This document shows positions 7,882 to 16,436 of a stretch of DNA of 64,000 nt, one piece after another. Each line of letters begins with the position of its first letter. Position 1 is the stretch's first letter. Below the pieces are notes generated by a model, which did not search any database, was not told where the DNA came from, and saw only the letters and a program-made list of their open reading frames with translations. The DNA is taken from positions 1-64,000 of the forward strand of contig NZ_JALLPO010000008.1 in NCBI RefSeq assembly GCF_023276435.1. Reading direction: 5' to 3'. This stretch comes from Sphaerisporangium perillae (GTDB lineage: Bacteria > Actinomycetota > Actinomycetes > Streptosporangiales > Streptosporangiaceae). The position numbers were made by a program, and so were the translations under genes.

Positions 7882-8733
7882 ATGAACGTAGGTCTCGGCC
7901 TGCCCGCCGGCGACGTTGACGTCCTGGGGACATGGGCGCGCCTTGCCGAGGCGGGCCCGTTCACGACGCTCGGGCTGCTCGACCGCATCGTGTACGACAA
8001 CCCCGAGCCGCTGGTGACCCTGGGGGTCCTCGCCGGAGCCACCTCGCGGATCCGGCTGATGACCGAGGTGCTGATCGCTCCGCTACGGCAGACCGCGCTG
8101 CTGGCCAAGCAGAGCGCGACGCTCGACCGGCTCTCCGGTGGCCGTCTCACCCTCGGCGTCGGGGTGGGCGTCCGGGAGGACGACTTCCGCGCGGCGCACG
8201 TCGAGTACCACCGCAGGGGTCGCCGCCTCGACGAGCAGATGAGGACCATGCGGCGCGTCTGGTCAGGCGAGGCGTACGGCGACGGGATCGGGCCGATAGG
8301 GCCCGCGCCGGCCCGCGAGGGTGGTCCCGAGGTGCTTTTCGGGGGTTTCGTCCCCGCGACCGCGGAGCGCGTCGCTCACAGTGGCGATGGGTTCCTCGGA
8401 GCGATGTTCACGTCCGAGGAGATGGGCCGGTTCTTCCGCACGGTGGAGAGAGCGTGGCAGGTCGCCGGCCGGTCCGGGCGTCCCCGGCTCGTCGCGCAGG
8501 CCAACGCCGCTCTCGGGCCGGACGCCGTCGTGGAGGAGGCCCGGCGGGCCATCCACGCGTACTACGACTTCGGCGGCTACCGGGAGAAGGTCCTGATGGG
8601 CATGCTCACCACGCCCGAGGCGATCAGGCACGCCGTCACCGCCTTCACGGACGTGGGCGCCGACGAGGTCATGCTCTACTGCTGGTCCCCCGACCCCACC
8701 CAGGTTGAGCGCATCGCCGACATCCTCCCCTGA
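7882..8733 (+). CDS. LLM class F420/flavin-dependent oxidoreductase
   Basis: 283 residues of a luciferase-like barrel. MNVGLGLPAGDV opens the barrel, LAGATSRIRLMTEVLIAPLR and LLAKQSATLDRLSGGRLTLGVGVG are the standard second and third motifs. Either FMN or F420 is possible; the actinobacterial context favours F420. ATG 7882 has GGGGAG about 7 nt upstream. It is the second member of this family in the window and follows a TetR gene as the first one does. Confidence 0.88.
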   Translation: MNVGLGLPAGDVDVLGTWARLAEAGPFTTLGLLDRIVYDNPEPLVTLGVLAGATSRIRLMTEVLIAPLRQTALLAKQSATLDRLSGGRLTLGVGVGVREDDFRAAHVEYHRRGRRLDEQMRTMRRVWSGEAYGDGIGPIGPAPAREGGPEVLFGGFVPATAERVAHSGDGFLGAMFTSEEMGRFFRTVERAWQVAGRSGRPRLVAQANAALGPDAVVEEARRAIHAYYDFGGYREKVLMGMLTTPEAIRHAVTAFTDVGADEVMLYCWSPDPTQVERIADILP

Positions 8734-8856
8734 CCTCTTCCTGCCCCGGTCGCCGTTCCCTCTCTTCGGCGCGTTTCCGTTGTGCCGTCTCCGCATGCCC
8801 CAGACCTCGCCGACATGCGTGGACGGAGCGTCCTCCATCCGAAAGCAGAAATCGTC

Positions 8857-8874
8857 TTGACAAGAAAGTTTGTC
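8857..8874. promoter_or_regulatory. TTGACA box within an inverted repeat before the efflux gene
   Basis: GACAA (8859-8863) and TTGTC (8870-8874) form an inverted repeat that overlaps a TTGACA hexamer (8857-8862). It lies about 110 nt before the MFS start. A good -10 hexamer at standard spacing is not evident, so this is a candidate operator more than a proven promoter. Confidence 0.35.
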
Positions 8875-8983
8875 GGTGAGACGGTACTCATATGCGCGAG
8901 ATGACGGTGATCGCAGCCCGGACGGGCCGCGAACTCATCGGGGACCACCGTGCGGACGACCACCGATCACGAAGGAACGTGCG

Positions 8984-10621
8984 ATGAATGCCACAGCCGA
9001 GATCACCGCCGGCCCGCGGGCCGGGCGGCGCGAATGGATCGGGCTAGCCGTGCTGGCCCTGCCGACCCTGCTGCTGTCGCTGGACATCAGCGTGCTCTAC
9101 CTGGCGCTTCCCCACCTGAGCACGAGCCTCGGCGCCGACTCCACCCAGCAACTGTGGATCCTGGACATCTACTCGTTCATGCTGGCCGGATTCCTGGTCA
9201 CCATGGGCACCCTCGGCGACCGGATCGGCCGCCGCAAGCTCCTGCTGGCCGGCGCGGCGGCCTTCGGCGTCGCCTCCATCCTGGCCGCGTACTCGGTCAA
9301 CCCCCAGATGCTCATCGCCTCAAGGGCCCTGCTCGGCATCGCCGGAGCCTCGTTGATGCCCTCCACGATGGCGCTGATCCGCAACATGTTCGGCGACCCC
9401 AAGCAGATGGGCGCCGCGATCGGCATCTGGTTCGCCTGCTTCATGGGCGGCATGACCGTCGGCCCGCTGGTCGGTGGCCTGCTGCTGGAGCACTTCTGGT
9501 GGGGCTCGGCCTTCCTGCTCGGCGTCCCGGTCATGGTGCTGCTGCTCATCGTCGGCCCCCGCCTGCTGCCGGAATACCGTGACCCGAACCCCGGCCGTCT
9601 CGACCTGGCCAGCGTGGCGCTGTCGCTGGCCGCGATCCTGCCCGCCATCTACGGCCTGAAGGAACTGGCCCGCACCGGCGTCCACGCCGTGCCCGTCGCC
9701 GCCCTCATCGCCGGCATCGCCGTCGGCGCCGTGTTCGTCCTGCGCCAGCGCAAGCTCGCCAGCCCGCTGCTCGACCTGCGGCTGTTCGCCAACCGCTCCT
9801 TCAGCACCGCGATGGGCGTCATGCTCATGGGCGGCATCGTCATGGCCGGCACGACCCTGCTGTCCAGCCTCTACCTGCAGACCGTCCAGGGCCTCGGCCC
9901 GATGAACTCCGGCCTGTGGCTGCTCCCGCAGAACATCGCGATGGTCGTCGGCTCCATGACCGCCCCGGCCCTGGCCCGCAGGTTCCGCCCGGCCTACGTC
10001 ATCGCCGCCGGCCTCCTGATCGCCGGCGCCGGCCTGGTCGCCCACACTCAGGTGCCGAGCGTCGACGGCCTGCCCCTGCTGGTCACCGGCCTGGTGCTGG
10101 CCTCCTTCGGCATCGCGTTCCCCATGTCGCTCACCATGAACCTGATCATGGGCTCCGTCGCCCCCGAGAAGGCCGGCTCGGCCGCCTCGATCAGCCAGAC
10201 CAGCGGCGAGTTCGGGGTCGCCATGGGCGTCGCCGCCCTCGGCAGCCTCGGCACCTTCGTCTACCGCACCCAGCTCCCCGGCGAACTGCCCGCAGGCCTC
10301 CCCGCCGACGCCGCCGACACCGCGCACCAGAGCATCACCGCCGCGCTCGGCGCGGCCCACCAGCTCACCGGCCAGTTCGCCACCGACCTGGTCGACGCCG
10401 CCCGCACCGCCTTCACCAGCGGCCTGAACGTCGTCGCCGCCGTCGGCGCGACCATCTTCATCGCCCTGGCCGTCCTCTCGGTGGCCATCCTCCGCGACAG
10501 TGGCCGGCCCACCCCGCAGGCCACGCCCGCCGGGCAGGACGGAGAAGCCGAGCAGGCCGGAGACGCCGACCTGACCGCACAGCGCGGCGCGGACGCCCCC
10601 GTCCTGGTGAGCGTCGACTGA
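8984..10621 (+). CDS. MFS transporter, DHA2 (14-TM) drug efflux family
   Basis: 545 residues with about 14 membrane helices. The N-terminal SLDISVLYLALPHLS is the DHA2-specific motif, MGTLGDRIGRRKLLL is MFS motif A, and SRALLGIAGASLMPSTMALI is motif C-like. The family exports cationic drugs and dyes, as QacA and LfrA do. ATG 8984 has AAGGA upstream. A hydrophilic Ala/Asp-rich tail of about 45 residues follows the last helix. No regulator is adjacent; the upstream inverted repeat may bind a distant one. Confidence 0.93.
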   Translation: MNATAEITAGPRAGRREWIGLAVLALPTLLLSLDISVLYLALPHLSTSLGADSTQQLWILDIYSFMLAGFLVTMGTLGDRIGRRKLLLAGAAAFGVASILAAYSVNPQMLIASRALLGIAGASLMPSTMALIRNMFGDPKQMGAAIGIWFACFMGGMTVGPLVGGLLLEHFWWGSAFLLGVPVMVLLLIVGPRLLPEYRDPNPGRLDLASVALSLAAILPAIYGLKELARTGVHAVPVAALIAGIAVGAVFVLRQRKLASPLLDLRLFANRSFSTAMGVMLMGGIVMAGTTLLSSLYLQTVQGLGPMNSGLWLLPQNIAMVVGSMTAPALARRFRPAYVIAAGLLIAGAGLVAHTQVPSVDGLPLLVTGLVLASFGIAFPMSLTMNLIMGSVAPEKAGSAASISQTSGEFGVAMGVAALGSLGTFVYRTQLPGELPAGLPADAADTAHQSITAALGAAHQLTGQFATDLVDAARTAFTSGLNVVAAVGATIFIALAVLSVAILRDSGRPTPQATPAGQDGEAEQAGDADLTAQRGADAPVLVSVD

Positions 10622-10649
10622 TCCCTGCCCCTCCCAGCCCCCCAAGGTG

Positions 10650-10688
10650 GAGCCGGGTGGCCACGACACATCGTGGGCCACCCGGCTC
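10650..10688. terminator. Bidirectional terminator
   Basis: A 17-bp stem (10650-10666 with 10671-10688, one bulged G) closes a CACA loop between the convergent MFS and zinc-ribbon genes. The stem core GAGCCGGGTGGCC is very GC-rich. Confidence 0.85.
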
Positions 10689-10708
10689 CTTCCATGTGCG
10701 CGCGGGGG

Positions 10709-11011
10709 CTAGGTGAGCTGGCGCAGGCGGGTGGGGACGCGCCAGACCTCCTTGTCGAGCGAGATGTCCAGGCGCAGGTCCTGGCGGTGGCGGCGCAGGC
10801 CGGGGACGCGGAAGCGGTCGTGGACGTCGAAGCGCCCGCGGCGCGGGTAGCCGAAGCCGAGGGCGTCGGGCAGCACTCTGAGGTCGTCCCGGTTGCCGCA
10901 GCGGGGGCACGTCCACGCGACGAGATCCATGCCGCGGTTGTAGTCGTGGCAGGCGAGGAAGTACTCGTCCGGCCGGAACCGGGACTCGCATGCGAAGCAT
11001 GGGATCAACAT
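10709..11011 (-). CDS. Small zinc-ribbon-like protein of unknown function
   Basis: 100 residues. Two Cys pairs, MLIPCFACESRF and AWTCPRCGNRDDL, are spaced like a four-Cys zinc ribbon in the first half; the second half is Arg-rich and ends in VWRVPTRLRQLT. ATG 11011 is chosen because AAGGAG sits 9 nt upstream. No known family is recognised. It lies between the efflux gene and the left SARP box, which points away from it. Confidence 0.65.
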   Translation of the reverse strand: MLIPCFACESRFRPDEYFLACHDYNRGMDLVAWTCPRCGNRDDLRVLPDALGFGYPRRGRFDVHDRFRVPGLRRHRQDLRLDISLDKEVWRVPTRLRQLT

Positions 11012-11143
11012 CAGATCCGCTCCTTGGAACATCTGGTGCGGGTGGCGTACGCCCTAGTCGTATCTGTACCCGCTTAACCCTGGCTTGCGAATAACTTGAG
11101 TTCCCGGTGCCCCAGGTGATCGGCTCCATGCCGCTCGCACGAT

Positions 11144-11187
11144 GTTGATCGGAAGTTGATCCGACGTTGAACCCGGGGCGGGACTCT
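11144..11187 (+). promoter_or_regulatory. SARP-type promoter box 1 (direct heptamers at 11-bp spacing)
   Basis: Three direct heptamers, GTTGATC (11144), GTTGATC (11155) and GTTGAAC (11166), repeat at exactly 11 bp. Nine bases after the last comes GACTCT (11182-11187), a weak -10-like hexamer. Direct heptamers one helical turn apart, replacing the -35, are the known binding architecture of SARP/AfsR regulators. It points rightwards, into the region antisense to the 3' end of the AfsR-like gene. Confidence 0.6.
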
Positions 11188-11442
11188 GTGGACGTAGGCA
11201 CGGAGCTTGGGGGGTTCAAGATCTGTGCCTACGTCCGGCCGGTCGTCGACGTGAGGCGGCCGGCCGCGGCTAGGCGCCTTCCGGTGACCACCGGGCCCCC
11301 GGGCGTCTAGCGGCGGCAGACGGCCGGCCGGGCACCAGACAGCGTCCTGTCGCGCCCTCAATCAGCGATGTCGGGATATATGGTGATCAATCACGTATGG
11401 ATGACGCGAATGGACGACGATCCCTTCTGCGGGGTACGTGAG
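11188..11442. other. Region between SARP box 1 and the AfsR-like gene; long hairpin
   Basis: GGACGTAGGCAC (11190-11201) and GTGCCTACGTCC (11225-11236) form a perfect 12-bp inverted repeat beginning near where a transcript from SARP box 1 would start. Small frames follow: 40 codons from GTG 11188 to a stop ending at 11310, and 72 codons from ATG 11368 running into the regulator gene. Neither has coding character or a ribosome site. A regulatory RNA is possible. Confidence 0.35.
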
Positions 11443-14400
11443 CTAATCGCTGACCTGGTGGAGCTTCAGGAGCGCGCGCAGGTCGTCGGCCTCGGGGGAA
11501 CCGAGCCGGGTGAAGATCTCCAGAGCCCGCTTGAGGCAGTCGCCGCTCCGCCGGACGCTGCCGAGCCCGGTGAGGGCCCGGCCTAGCACGGTCAGCGACA
11601 GCGCCTCCCCGTAGGGATGGCCGATCTCCTTGCTCAGCGTGAGCGCCTGCTCGGCGTGCCGGGCCGCGTCCTTGAAACGCCCGGCGGCGATGAACGTCTC
11701 GGCGAGCCGGCAGCACACCCGCTGCTCCCACACCTTCTGGTTACCGGCGCGGAAGAAGTCCAGGCACTCCGCGTGGTGCACGACCGCCTCGGTCAACCGG
11801 CCCACCCGGGACAGGACGATGCCGAGGTGGTAGCGCGCGCGGGCCATGCCGGCCTCGCTGCCCAGCTCGGTGAAGATGGCGAGCCCTCTCTGGGCGGCGT
11901 CGATCGCATCCTCGGGATGACCGAGCCCGAGATGGTCGCGGGCCGAGTAGCTGGCGACGAGGGCCTCTCCCGCCGCCGCGCCGATCTCCTGGTACACCTT
12001 GAGCGCGGAGTCGAACAGCGCCAGCGCGTCCTCGTGGCGGCGCTTGCGCCCGGCGACGACCGCGAGGCCGTTGTAGAGCTCGCCGGTGACGATGCGGTCA
12101 CCGGTGGCGTCGGCCAGACCGAGGGCGGCGCGGAACTGCTCCTCGGCGTCGGCCAGCCGGTTGCCACCGAACATCACCCGCCCGAGGACGTACCTGCAGC
12201 GCAGCTCGCTGCTCCGGTCGCCGATGGCCTGCGCGGCGGCGAGCACCGCGCCTGTACGGCCGGCGAAGTCGCGGACGTAGGCCCCCGACTCCAGCAGCGG
12301 CTCCATGGCGACGAGCAGGTCGGCGGCGGGCAGCAGGGTCTCGGCCGTCGAGGCCGCGTCCGCGGTCTGGCCGATCGCGGCGAACAGGGCCTCGGCCTCG
12401 ACGGTGAGCCACGTCACGGCCTCGTCGGCGTTCGTGAAGCTCCGGCCGGCGACGCCCGTGGACACCAGGTGCTCGGAGATCACGCTGCCCTCGTACGCGA
12501 GCCGGTGCGCCCCCTGGGCGGATGCCAGGTAGAACCCGATCAGCCGGCGCAGCGCGAGCGCCCCGGCCTCCGGGCTCTCGGTCGCCTCCGCCTGTTTGCG
12601 CGCGAAGAGCCGCAGCAGGTCGTGGAAGCGGTAGCGGCCGGGGGCCGGAGCCTCGAGGAGGCTGACGTCGACCAGCGACTCCAGCATGTCCTCGGTCTCG
12701 ATCATGCTGAGAGAGAGCACGGCGGCGGCGGCCTGCACGCCGATGTCCGGGCCGTTCGGCAGCGAGAGCAGCCGGAACGCGCGGGCCTGCCCCGGGTCCA
12801 GGTGGCCGTAGCCCAGCGAGAAGGTGGCGTCCACGCCGAGGTGCCCGATGCGCATCTCGTCCAGGCGGCGGCGCTCGTCGGCGAGCCGGGGGACGAGCGA
12901 GGCCACCGTCCACGCCGGCCTGGCCGCGAGCCTGGCCGCCACGATGCGGACGGCCAGCGGCAGGAACCCGCAGATGGCGACCACGTCCATGGCGGCGGCG
13001 CGCTCGACCGCCACGCGCTCGGGGCCCGCGACCGCCGAGAACAGCGCGAGCGCCTCGTCCGGCTCCATGACCTCCAGGTCGAGCAGCCGGGCCGAGGGCA
13101 GGTCGGCCAGCTTGCCCCGGCCCGTGACGATCGCCGCGCACCCCGCCGTACCCGGCAGCAGGTGCTCCACCTGCTCGGCGTCGCGGGCGTTGTCGAGCAG
13201 GACGATCATCCGCCGGTCGGCGAGCAGCGAGCGGAACAGCGCGCCGCGCTCGGCGAGGCCGTCGGGGATGATGTCGACCGGGATGCCGAGGGCGCGCAGG
13301 AACGCCGCCAGCACCGACTCGGGGGCTGTCGGCTCCTCCCCGTATCCGCGCAGGTCGGCGTAGAGCTGGCCGTCGGGGAACACGTCGTGGAGCGAATGGG
13401 CCACGTGCACGGCCAGGGTCGTCTTGCCGACCCCGCCGATGCCGGAGACCGCGGCGACCGGCATGCCTTCGGTGCCGCTGGTGCTGGTCAGCAGCGTGCG
13501 CAGCCGGTTGACGACCTGCTTGCGGCCGGTGAAGTCGTTCACGGCGGCGGGGAGCTGCGCGGGACGGGGCATCTCCTGGAAGCCCTCGTACTCGGCCTCC
13601 GCCCCCTCGGTCCCCGGGAACGGCGTATCACCCGGCTGCCCGGCGGAGGCGCCGGCGTGCGGCTCGTTCCCCTGTTCGCGGCGGCTCGGGCGATCGCCCT
13701 CCTTCCGGGACGCCGTCGTGGCGGAGGAACGCCGGGCGGGCGGGCTCCAGGCGAGCCGGGGATCGGCGGCCAGAATGCGCTGGTGGAGGGAGGCCAGCTC
13801 GTGGCCGGGGTCGATGCCGAGCTCCTCGACGAGCGCGTGCCGGGTGTCGGTGAACACGGTCAGCGCCTCGGCCTGCCGTCCGCACCGGTAGTAGGCGAGC
13901 ATGAGCTGGCCGCGCAGGCGCTCTCTGAGCGGGTGCTCGGCCGTGAGCGCGATCAGCTCGGGGATGACGTCGGCGTGCCGTCCGAGCTCGAGGTCCAGCT
14001 CCATGAGGGTCTCGAGGACGCCGATGCGGCGCTCGACGAGCCTGCCTCGCTGGCTCTCGACGTAGGGGCCGAGCGCTCCGGCGAGCGGCTCGCCCGACCA
14101 CAGGGCGAGGGCCTCGCGTACGGCGTCGGCCGCGCCGGCGAGGTCGCCCGCCTTGCGCCGTGCCTCGGCGGCGGCGACGCCGCGCTCGAAGACGGTGAGG
14201 TCCAGGGCGTCCGGCGGCAGGCGGAGCGCGTACCCCCGGCCCACCGAGGTCAGCAACTCGGGACGCATGCGAGGGGAGCGGTCCGGCTCCAGCACGGCCC
14301 TTAGCCGGGAGACGTACGTGCGCAGTGCGCCCAGCGCCCGCGGCGGGGCGTCCTCGCCCCAGATCGCGTCGATCATCTCCATCGGAGTCACCGCACGGCC

Positions 14401-14535
14401 CTCGCGGAGCAGGAGCATGGCGAGGATCGATCGTTGGAGCGGCGTGCCGAGTTCCACCTCCCGGCCGGACAACCAAGCTTGGACCGGTCCGAGCACGGCG
14501 AAACGAAGGCCAGCCTCACTGCCTTGACCAGCCAT
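11443..14535 (-). CDS. AfsR/SARP family regulator with NB-ARC and TPR domains
   Basis: 1030 residues in the AfsR order. An OmpR-type winged helix covers residues 10-105 (TPLQRSILAMLLLREGRAVT), the BTAD domain 110-258, a Pro/charged linker 260-330, an NB-ARC ATPase with P-loop GIGGVGKTT at 365-373 and Walker B MIVLLDNARD near 445, then TPR repeats from about 730 to the end. Such proteins activate secondary-metabolite or secreted-protein genes by binding 11-bp-spaced direct repeats, and ATP and phosphorylation tune them. Repeats of that type lie on both sides of this gene. A Ser/Thr kinase is encoded at 22.8 kb, but nothing links the two. The small divergent gene at 14898 is the nearest likely target. 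Confidence 0.93.
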   Translation of the reverse strand: MAGQGSEAGLRFAVLGPVQAWLSGREVELGTPLQRSILAMLLLREGRAVTPMEMIDAIWGEDAPPRALGALRTYVSRLRAVLEPDRSPRMRPELLTSVGRGYALRLPPDALDLTVFERGVAAAEARRKAGDLAGAADAVREALALWSGEPLAGALGPYVESQRGRLVERRIGVLETLMELDLELGRHADVIPELIALTAEHPLRERLRGQLMLAYYRCGRQAEALTVFTDTRHALVEELGIDPGHELASLHQRILAADPRLAWSPPARRSSATTASRKEGDRPSRREQGNEPHAGASAGQPGDTPFPGTEGAEAEYEGFQEMPRPAQLPAAVNDFTGRKQVVNRLRTLLTSTSGTEGMPVAAVSGIGGVGKTTLAVHVAHSLHDVFPDGQLYADLRGYGEEPTAPESVLAAFLRALGIPVDIIPDGLAERGALFRSLLADRRMIVLLDNARDAEQVEHLLPGTAGCAAIVTGRGKLADLPSARLLDLEVMEPDEALALFSAVAGPERVAVERAAAMDVVAICGFLPLAVRIVAARLAARPAWTVASLVPRLADERRRLDEMRIGHLGVDATFSLGYGHLDPGQARAFRLLSLPNGPDIGVQAAAAVLSLSMIETEDMLESLVDVSLLEAPAPGRYRFHDLLRLFARKQAEATESPEAGALALRRLIGFYLASAQGAHRLAYEGSVISEHLVSTGVAGRSFTNADEAVTWLTVEAEALFAAIGQTADAASTAETLLPAADLLVAMEPLLESGAYVRDFAGRTGAVLAAAQAIGDRSSELRCRYVLGRVMFGGNRLADAEEQFRAALGLADATGDRIVTGELYNGLAVVAGRKRRHEDALALFDSALKVYQEIGAAAGEALVASYSARDHLGLGHPEDAIDAAQRGLAIFTELGSEAGMARARYHLGIVLSRVGRLTEAVVHHAECLDFFRAGNQKVWEQRVCCRLAETFIAAGRFKDAARHAEQALTLSKEIGHPYGEALSLTVLGRALTGLGSVRRSGDCLKRALEIFTRLGSPEADDLRALLKLHQVSD

Positions 14536-14621
14536 CTTCCTGTTTCCCCACCCTTTAAGACAGTTTTCTTTTCAAATGATAGATCCCCACATGGTTTGGC
14601 CCCTATGCGGTCGGCTCGGCG

Positions 14622-14676
14622 TTAATCCACTCGTTGATTTCACGTTGATCTGGCGTTGAACGGCCGCGGCCATGCT
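14622..14676 (+). promoter_or_regulatory. SARP-type promoter box 2
   Basis: Heptamers GTTAATC (14622), GTTGATT (14634), GTTGATC (14644) and GTTGAAC (14655) run in one direction at 12, 10 and 11 bp. As in box 1, nine bases separate the last heptamer from a weak xAxxxT hexamer, CATGCT (14671-14676). It points at the secreted protein gene at 14898, leaving a leader of about 215 nt in which no gene was seen. Confidence 0.6.
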
Positions 14677-14897
14677 GATGCCAAGTCGAGCGTGGCCCCT
14701 GACGGGGGCGGCCGCGCACGGCGTCGCCACCGCCGCCGGATCCGGATGCTGATCGGGTCCGGCAGGGGCGGCGGCTCAAGCGCCTTGCAGGCGAAGGTAA
14801 GACCGTTGTAAGCGTCCTGCAGGCGATTGGTTCTATCACTTGGACATAAGCCCCGGGCAGCAAGAAAACCGGGGAACCCCTCATTCAGGAGAACCAC

Positions 14898-15383
14898 ATG
14901 CGCCGCTCGATCCGCAACATCCTCGGTCTCGCCGCCGCCTCCGCCGTCATCGCGGTGGGTGTGCCGGCCATCGCCTCCTCGGCCTCCGCGGCGACCGCCA
15001 CGAAGACCGCCTCCGCCTCCAGCTACGACTACGACGACTACTGGGGCTACTACTACTCCAAGTACTACGACGGCTCGCGCGCCAAGGCCAAGGGCCACGT
15101 CTGGGAGGACGAGGACGGCCGCTTCCACGTCGAGGGCAAGCTCTACGACAAGTACTCGCCGGGCTGGCTGTGCGGCTACGTCCAGGTCAAGTTCGAGAAC
15201 GAGGACGGCGACGACTCGACGTACTGGGCCAAGAAGTGCGGCTCCAGCGGCTACCGCTCCTTCCACTTCGCCGAGGAGGACGTGGACAACATCCAGGTCC
15301 GCGTCTGCTACTACGACAACCACCACGGCACCAAGAAGTACTGCGGCCGCTGGAACTACGTGTACGAGACCGACAGCGAGTAG
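14898..15383 (+). CDS. Small secreted Tyr/Asp-rich protein, four cysteines
   Basis: 161 residues with a signal peptide (RRSIRNILGLAAASAVIAVG, cleavage after ASSASA near residue 31). The mature domain is rich in Tyr and Asp (YDYDDYWGYYYSKYYDG), highly acidic, and has four Cys (WLCGY, KKCGS, RVCYY, KYCGR) suited to two disulfides. No family is recognised; a small extracellular beta domain is likely. An AGGAG site lies just upstream of the ATG. It is alone between SARP box 2 and a terminator, so it may be a direct output of the AfsR-like regulator. Confidence 0.85.
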   Translation: MRRSIRNILGLAAASAVIAVGVPAIASSASAATATKTASASSYDYDDYWGYYYSKYYDGSRAKAKGHVWEDEDGRFHVEGKLYDKYSPGWLCGYVQVKFENEDGDDSTYWAKKCGSSGYRSFHFAEEDVDNIQVRVCYYDNHHGTKKYCGRWNYVYETDSE

Positions 15384-15404
15384 TGGTCCAAGCCGCTGAA
15401 GCGT

Positions 15405-15436
15405 CCGCGGGATGAGGTCGTGGGCCTCATCCGCGG
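15405..15436 (+). terminator. Terminator of the secreted protein gene
   Basis: CCGCGGGATGAGG (15405-15417) pairs with CCTCATCCGCGG (15425-15436) with one bulged G and a 7-nt loop, 21 nt after the stop codon. Confidence 0.75.
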
Positions 15437-15550
15437 CGATCCCGAGGCACGCCGGGGACGTGCCGCGGGAGTACCACAGGGGACGCCCCAGGAGGCGAAC
15501 GGGGGAACGTCAGACCTTCTGGGGCGGTAACTCCGGGGCGATCCGGAGTT

Positions 15551-15703
15551 CGGGGGAAGTGCCGGGGAAACCCGGAAGCACGGGGGAAGTACCGGGACGA
15601 CCTGAAGGCACTGGGGAAGTGCCGGGGCGACCCGGATGTACAGGGGGAAGTGCCGGGGAAACCCGGAAGCACGGGGGAACCTCGAAGTACACGGGGGAAA
15701 CCG
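15551..15703. repeat. 30-bp degenerate tandem repeats
   Basis: Four consecutive units of 30, 30, 30 and 31 bp start at 15551, 15581, 15611 and 15641, each opening with a C(G)GGGGAAGT element and containing CCGGGG. Shorter partial units follow to about 15703. The region lies between two terminators. A frame through it encodes GEVPG-type decapeptides but lacks a credible start and one unit shifts the frame, so it is probably non-coding. Confidence 0.8.
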
Positions 15704-15711
15704 CGGGGGAA

Positions 15712-15762
15712 AACACACAGCCCGCCCGGCGGCCGCGAAGGCCGCCGGGCGGGCTGTGTGTT
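15712..15762. terminator. Strong bidirectional terminator, 23-bp perfect stem
   Basis: Positions 15712-15734 and 15740-15762 are perfectly complementary around a GCGAA loop; the stem core is CCCGCCCGGCGGCC. It sits 29 nt beyond the stop of the minus-strand GNAT gene and also closes the rightward repeat region. Confidence 0.9.
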
Positions 15763-15791
15763 CCATGGGTTTCATCGAAGGAACAGGGAGC

Positions 15792-16436
15792 TCACGCCGC
15801 TTCCACGAGACCGAGCCTCGCGTGCATCCGTTCTCGGACCACGGGCCATTCGGTGCTCAGGATCGAGTAGTACGCGGTATCTCGGACCGTGTCGTCGGCG
15901 CCTCGGCTCTCCGCCCGCCGCACACCGTCGAGGTGTGCGCCGAGGGCCTCGATGGCGGCCCGGGATCGCAGATTGCGTACGTCGGCCTTGAGGGTGATGC
16001 GGTGGACCTGCCAGGTCTCGAAGGCGAGCGAGAGCAACAGGTACTTGCTCTCGCGGTTCACGCTGGTGCCCTGGGCCGATGCGGCCAGCCAGGTGTAACC
16101 GATGTCCGCCACGGACGGGACCTCGCCCACCACGCCTCGCGTGCCGGGAGGCCATGGCAAGGGTCCCTGCCAGTACTCCAGGTGCATGAGACGGGTGGCA
16201 CCGACGATTCTGTCGGTGTGCAGCCACCGGATGGCGAAGGGCATGGTGCGGCCCTCCGCCTGCTCAGCCAGAGCCGCCTCGACGTACGAGGTCATCTCTT
16301 CCCGGCTTGCGGGAACCCGAGTGAAGGCGTAGGTGGAGCGGTCTTCACTCGCCGCGGCGACCAGGTCGTCGACCACCGCGAGGCTGAGTGGTTCCAGGCG
16401 CACGGAGCGCCCAGACAGGGTGACAAAAGCGGGCAT
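15792..16436 (-). CDS. GNAT family acetyltransferase, RimJ/RimL-like
   Basis: About 214 residues. FVTLSGRSVRLEPLS at the start and VADIGYTWLAASAQGTSVNRESKYLLLSLAFE in the middle match the RimJ/L subgroup, in which the acetyl-CoA loop is followed by KADVRNLRSRAAIEALGA. Members acetylate ribosomal protein termini, antibiotics or other amines; the substrate here is unknown. ATG 16436 gives a standard start; GTG 16442 is an alternative. It is a single gene ending at the 23-bp-stem terminator. Confidence 0.87.
   Translation of the reverse strand: MPAFVTLSGRSVRLEPLSLAVVDDLVAAASEDRSTYAFTRVPASREEMTSYVEAALAEQAEGRTMPFAIRWLHTDRIVGATRLMHLEYWQGPLPWPPGTRGVVGEVPSVADIGYTWLAASAQGTSVNRESKYLLLSLAFETWQVHRITLKADVRNLRSRAAIEALGAHLDGVRRAESRGADDTVRDTAYYSILSTEWPVVRERMHARLGLVEAA

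Noticed and set aside
11074-11361. 95-codon minus-strand frame between the zinc-ribbon and AfsR-like genes
   Set aside because: No ribosome site and no coding character; it covers the SARP box and hairpin.
15412-15870. Plus-strand frame with GEVPGRPGST-like decapeptide repeats
   Set aside because: It starts inside a terminator, has no ribosome site, runs through a second terminator into the antisense of the GNAT gene, and one repeat unit is 31 bp.
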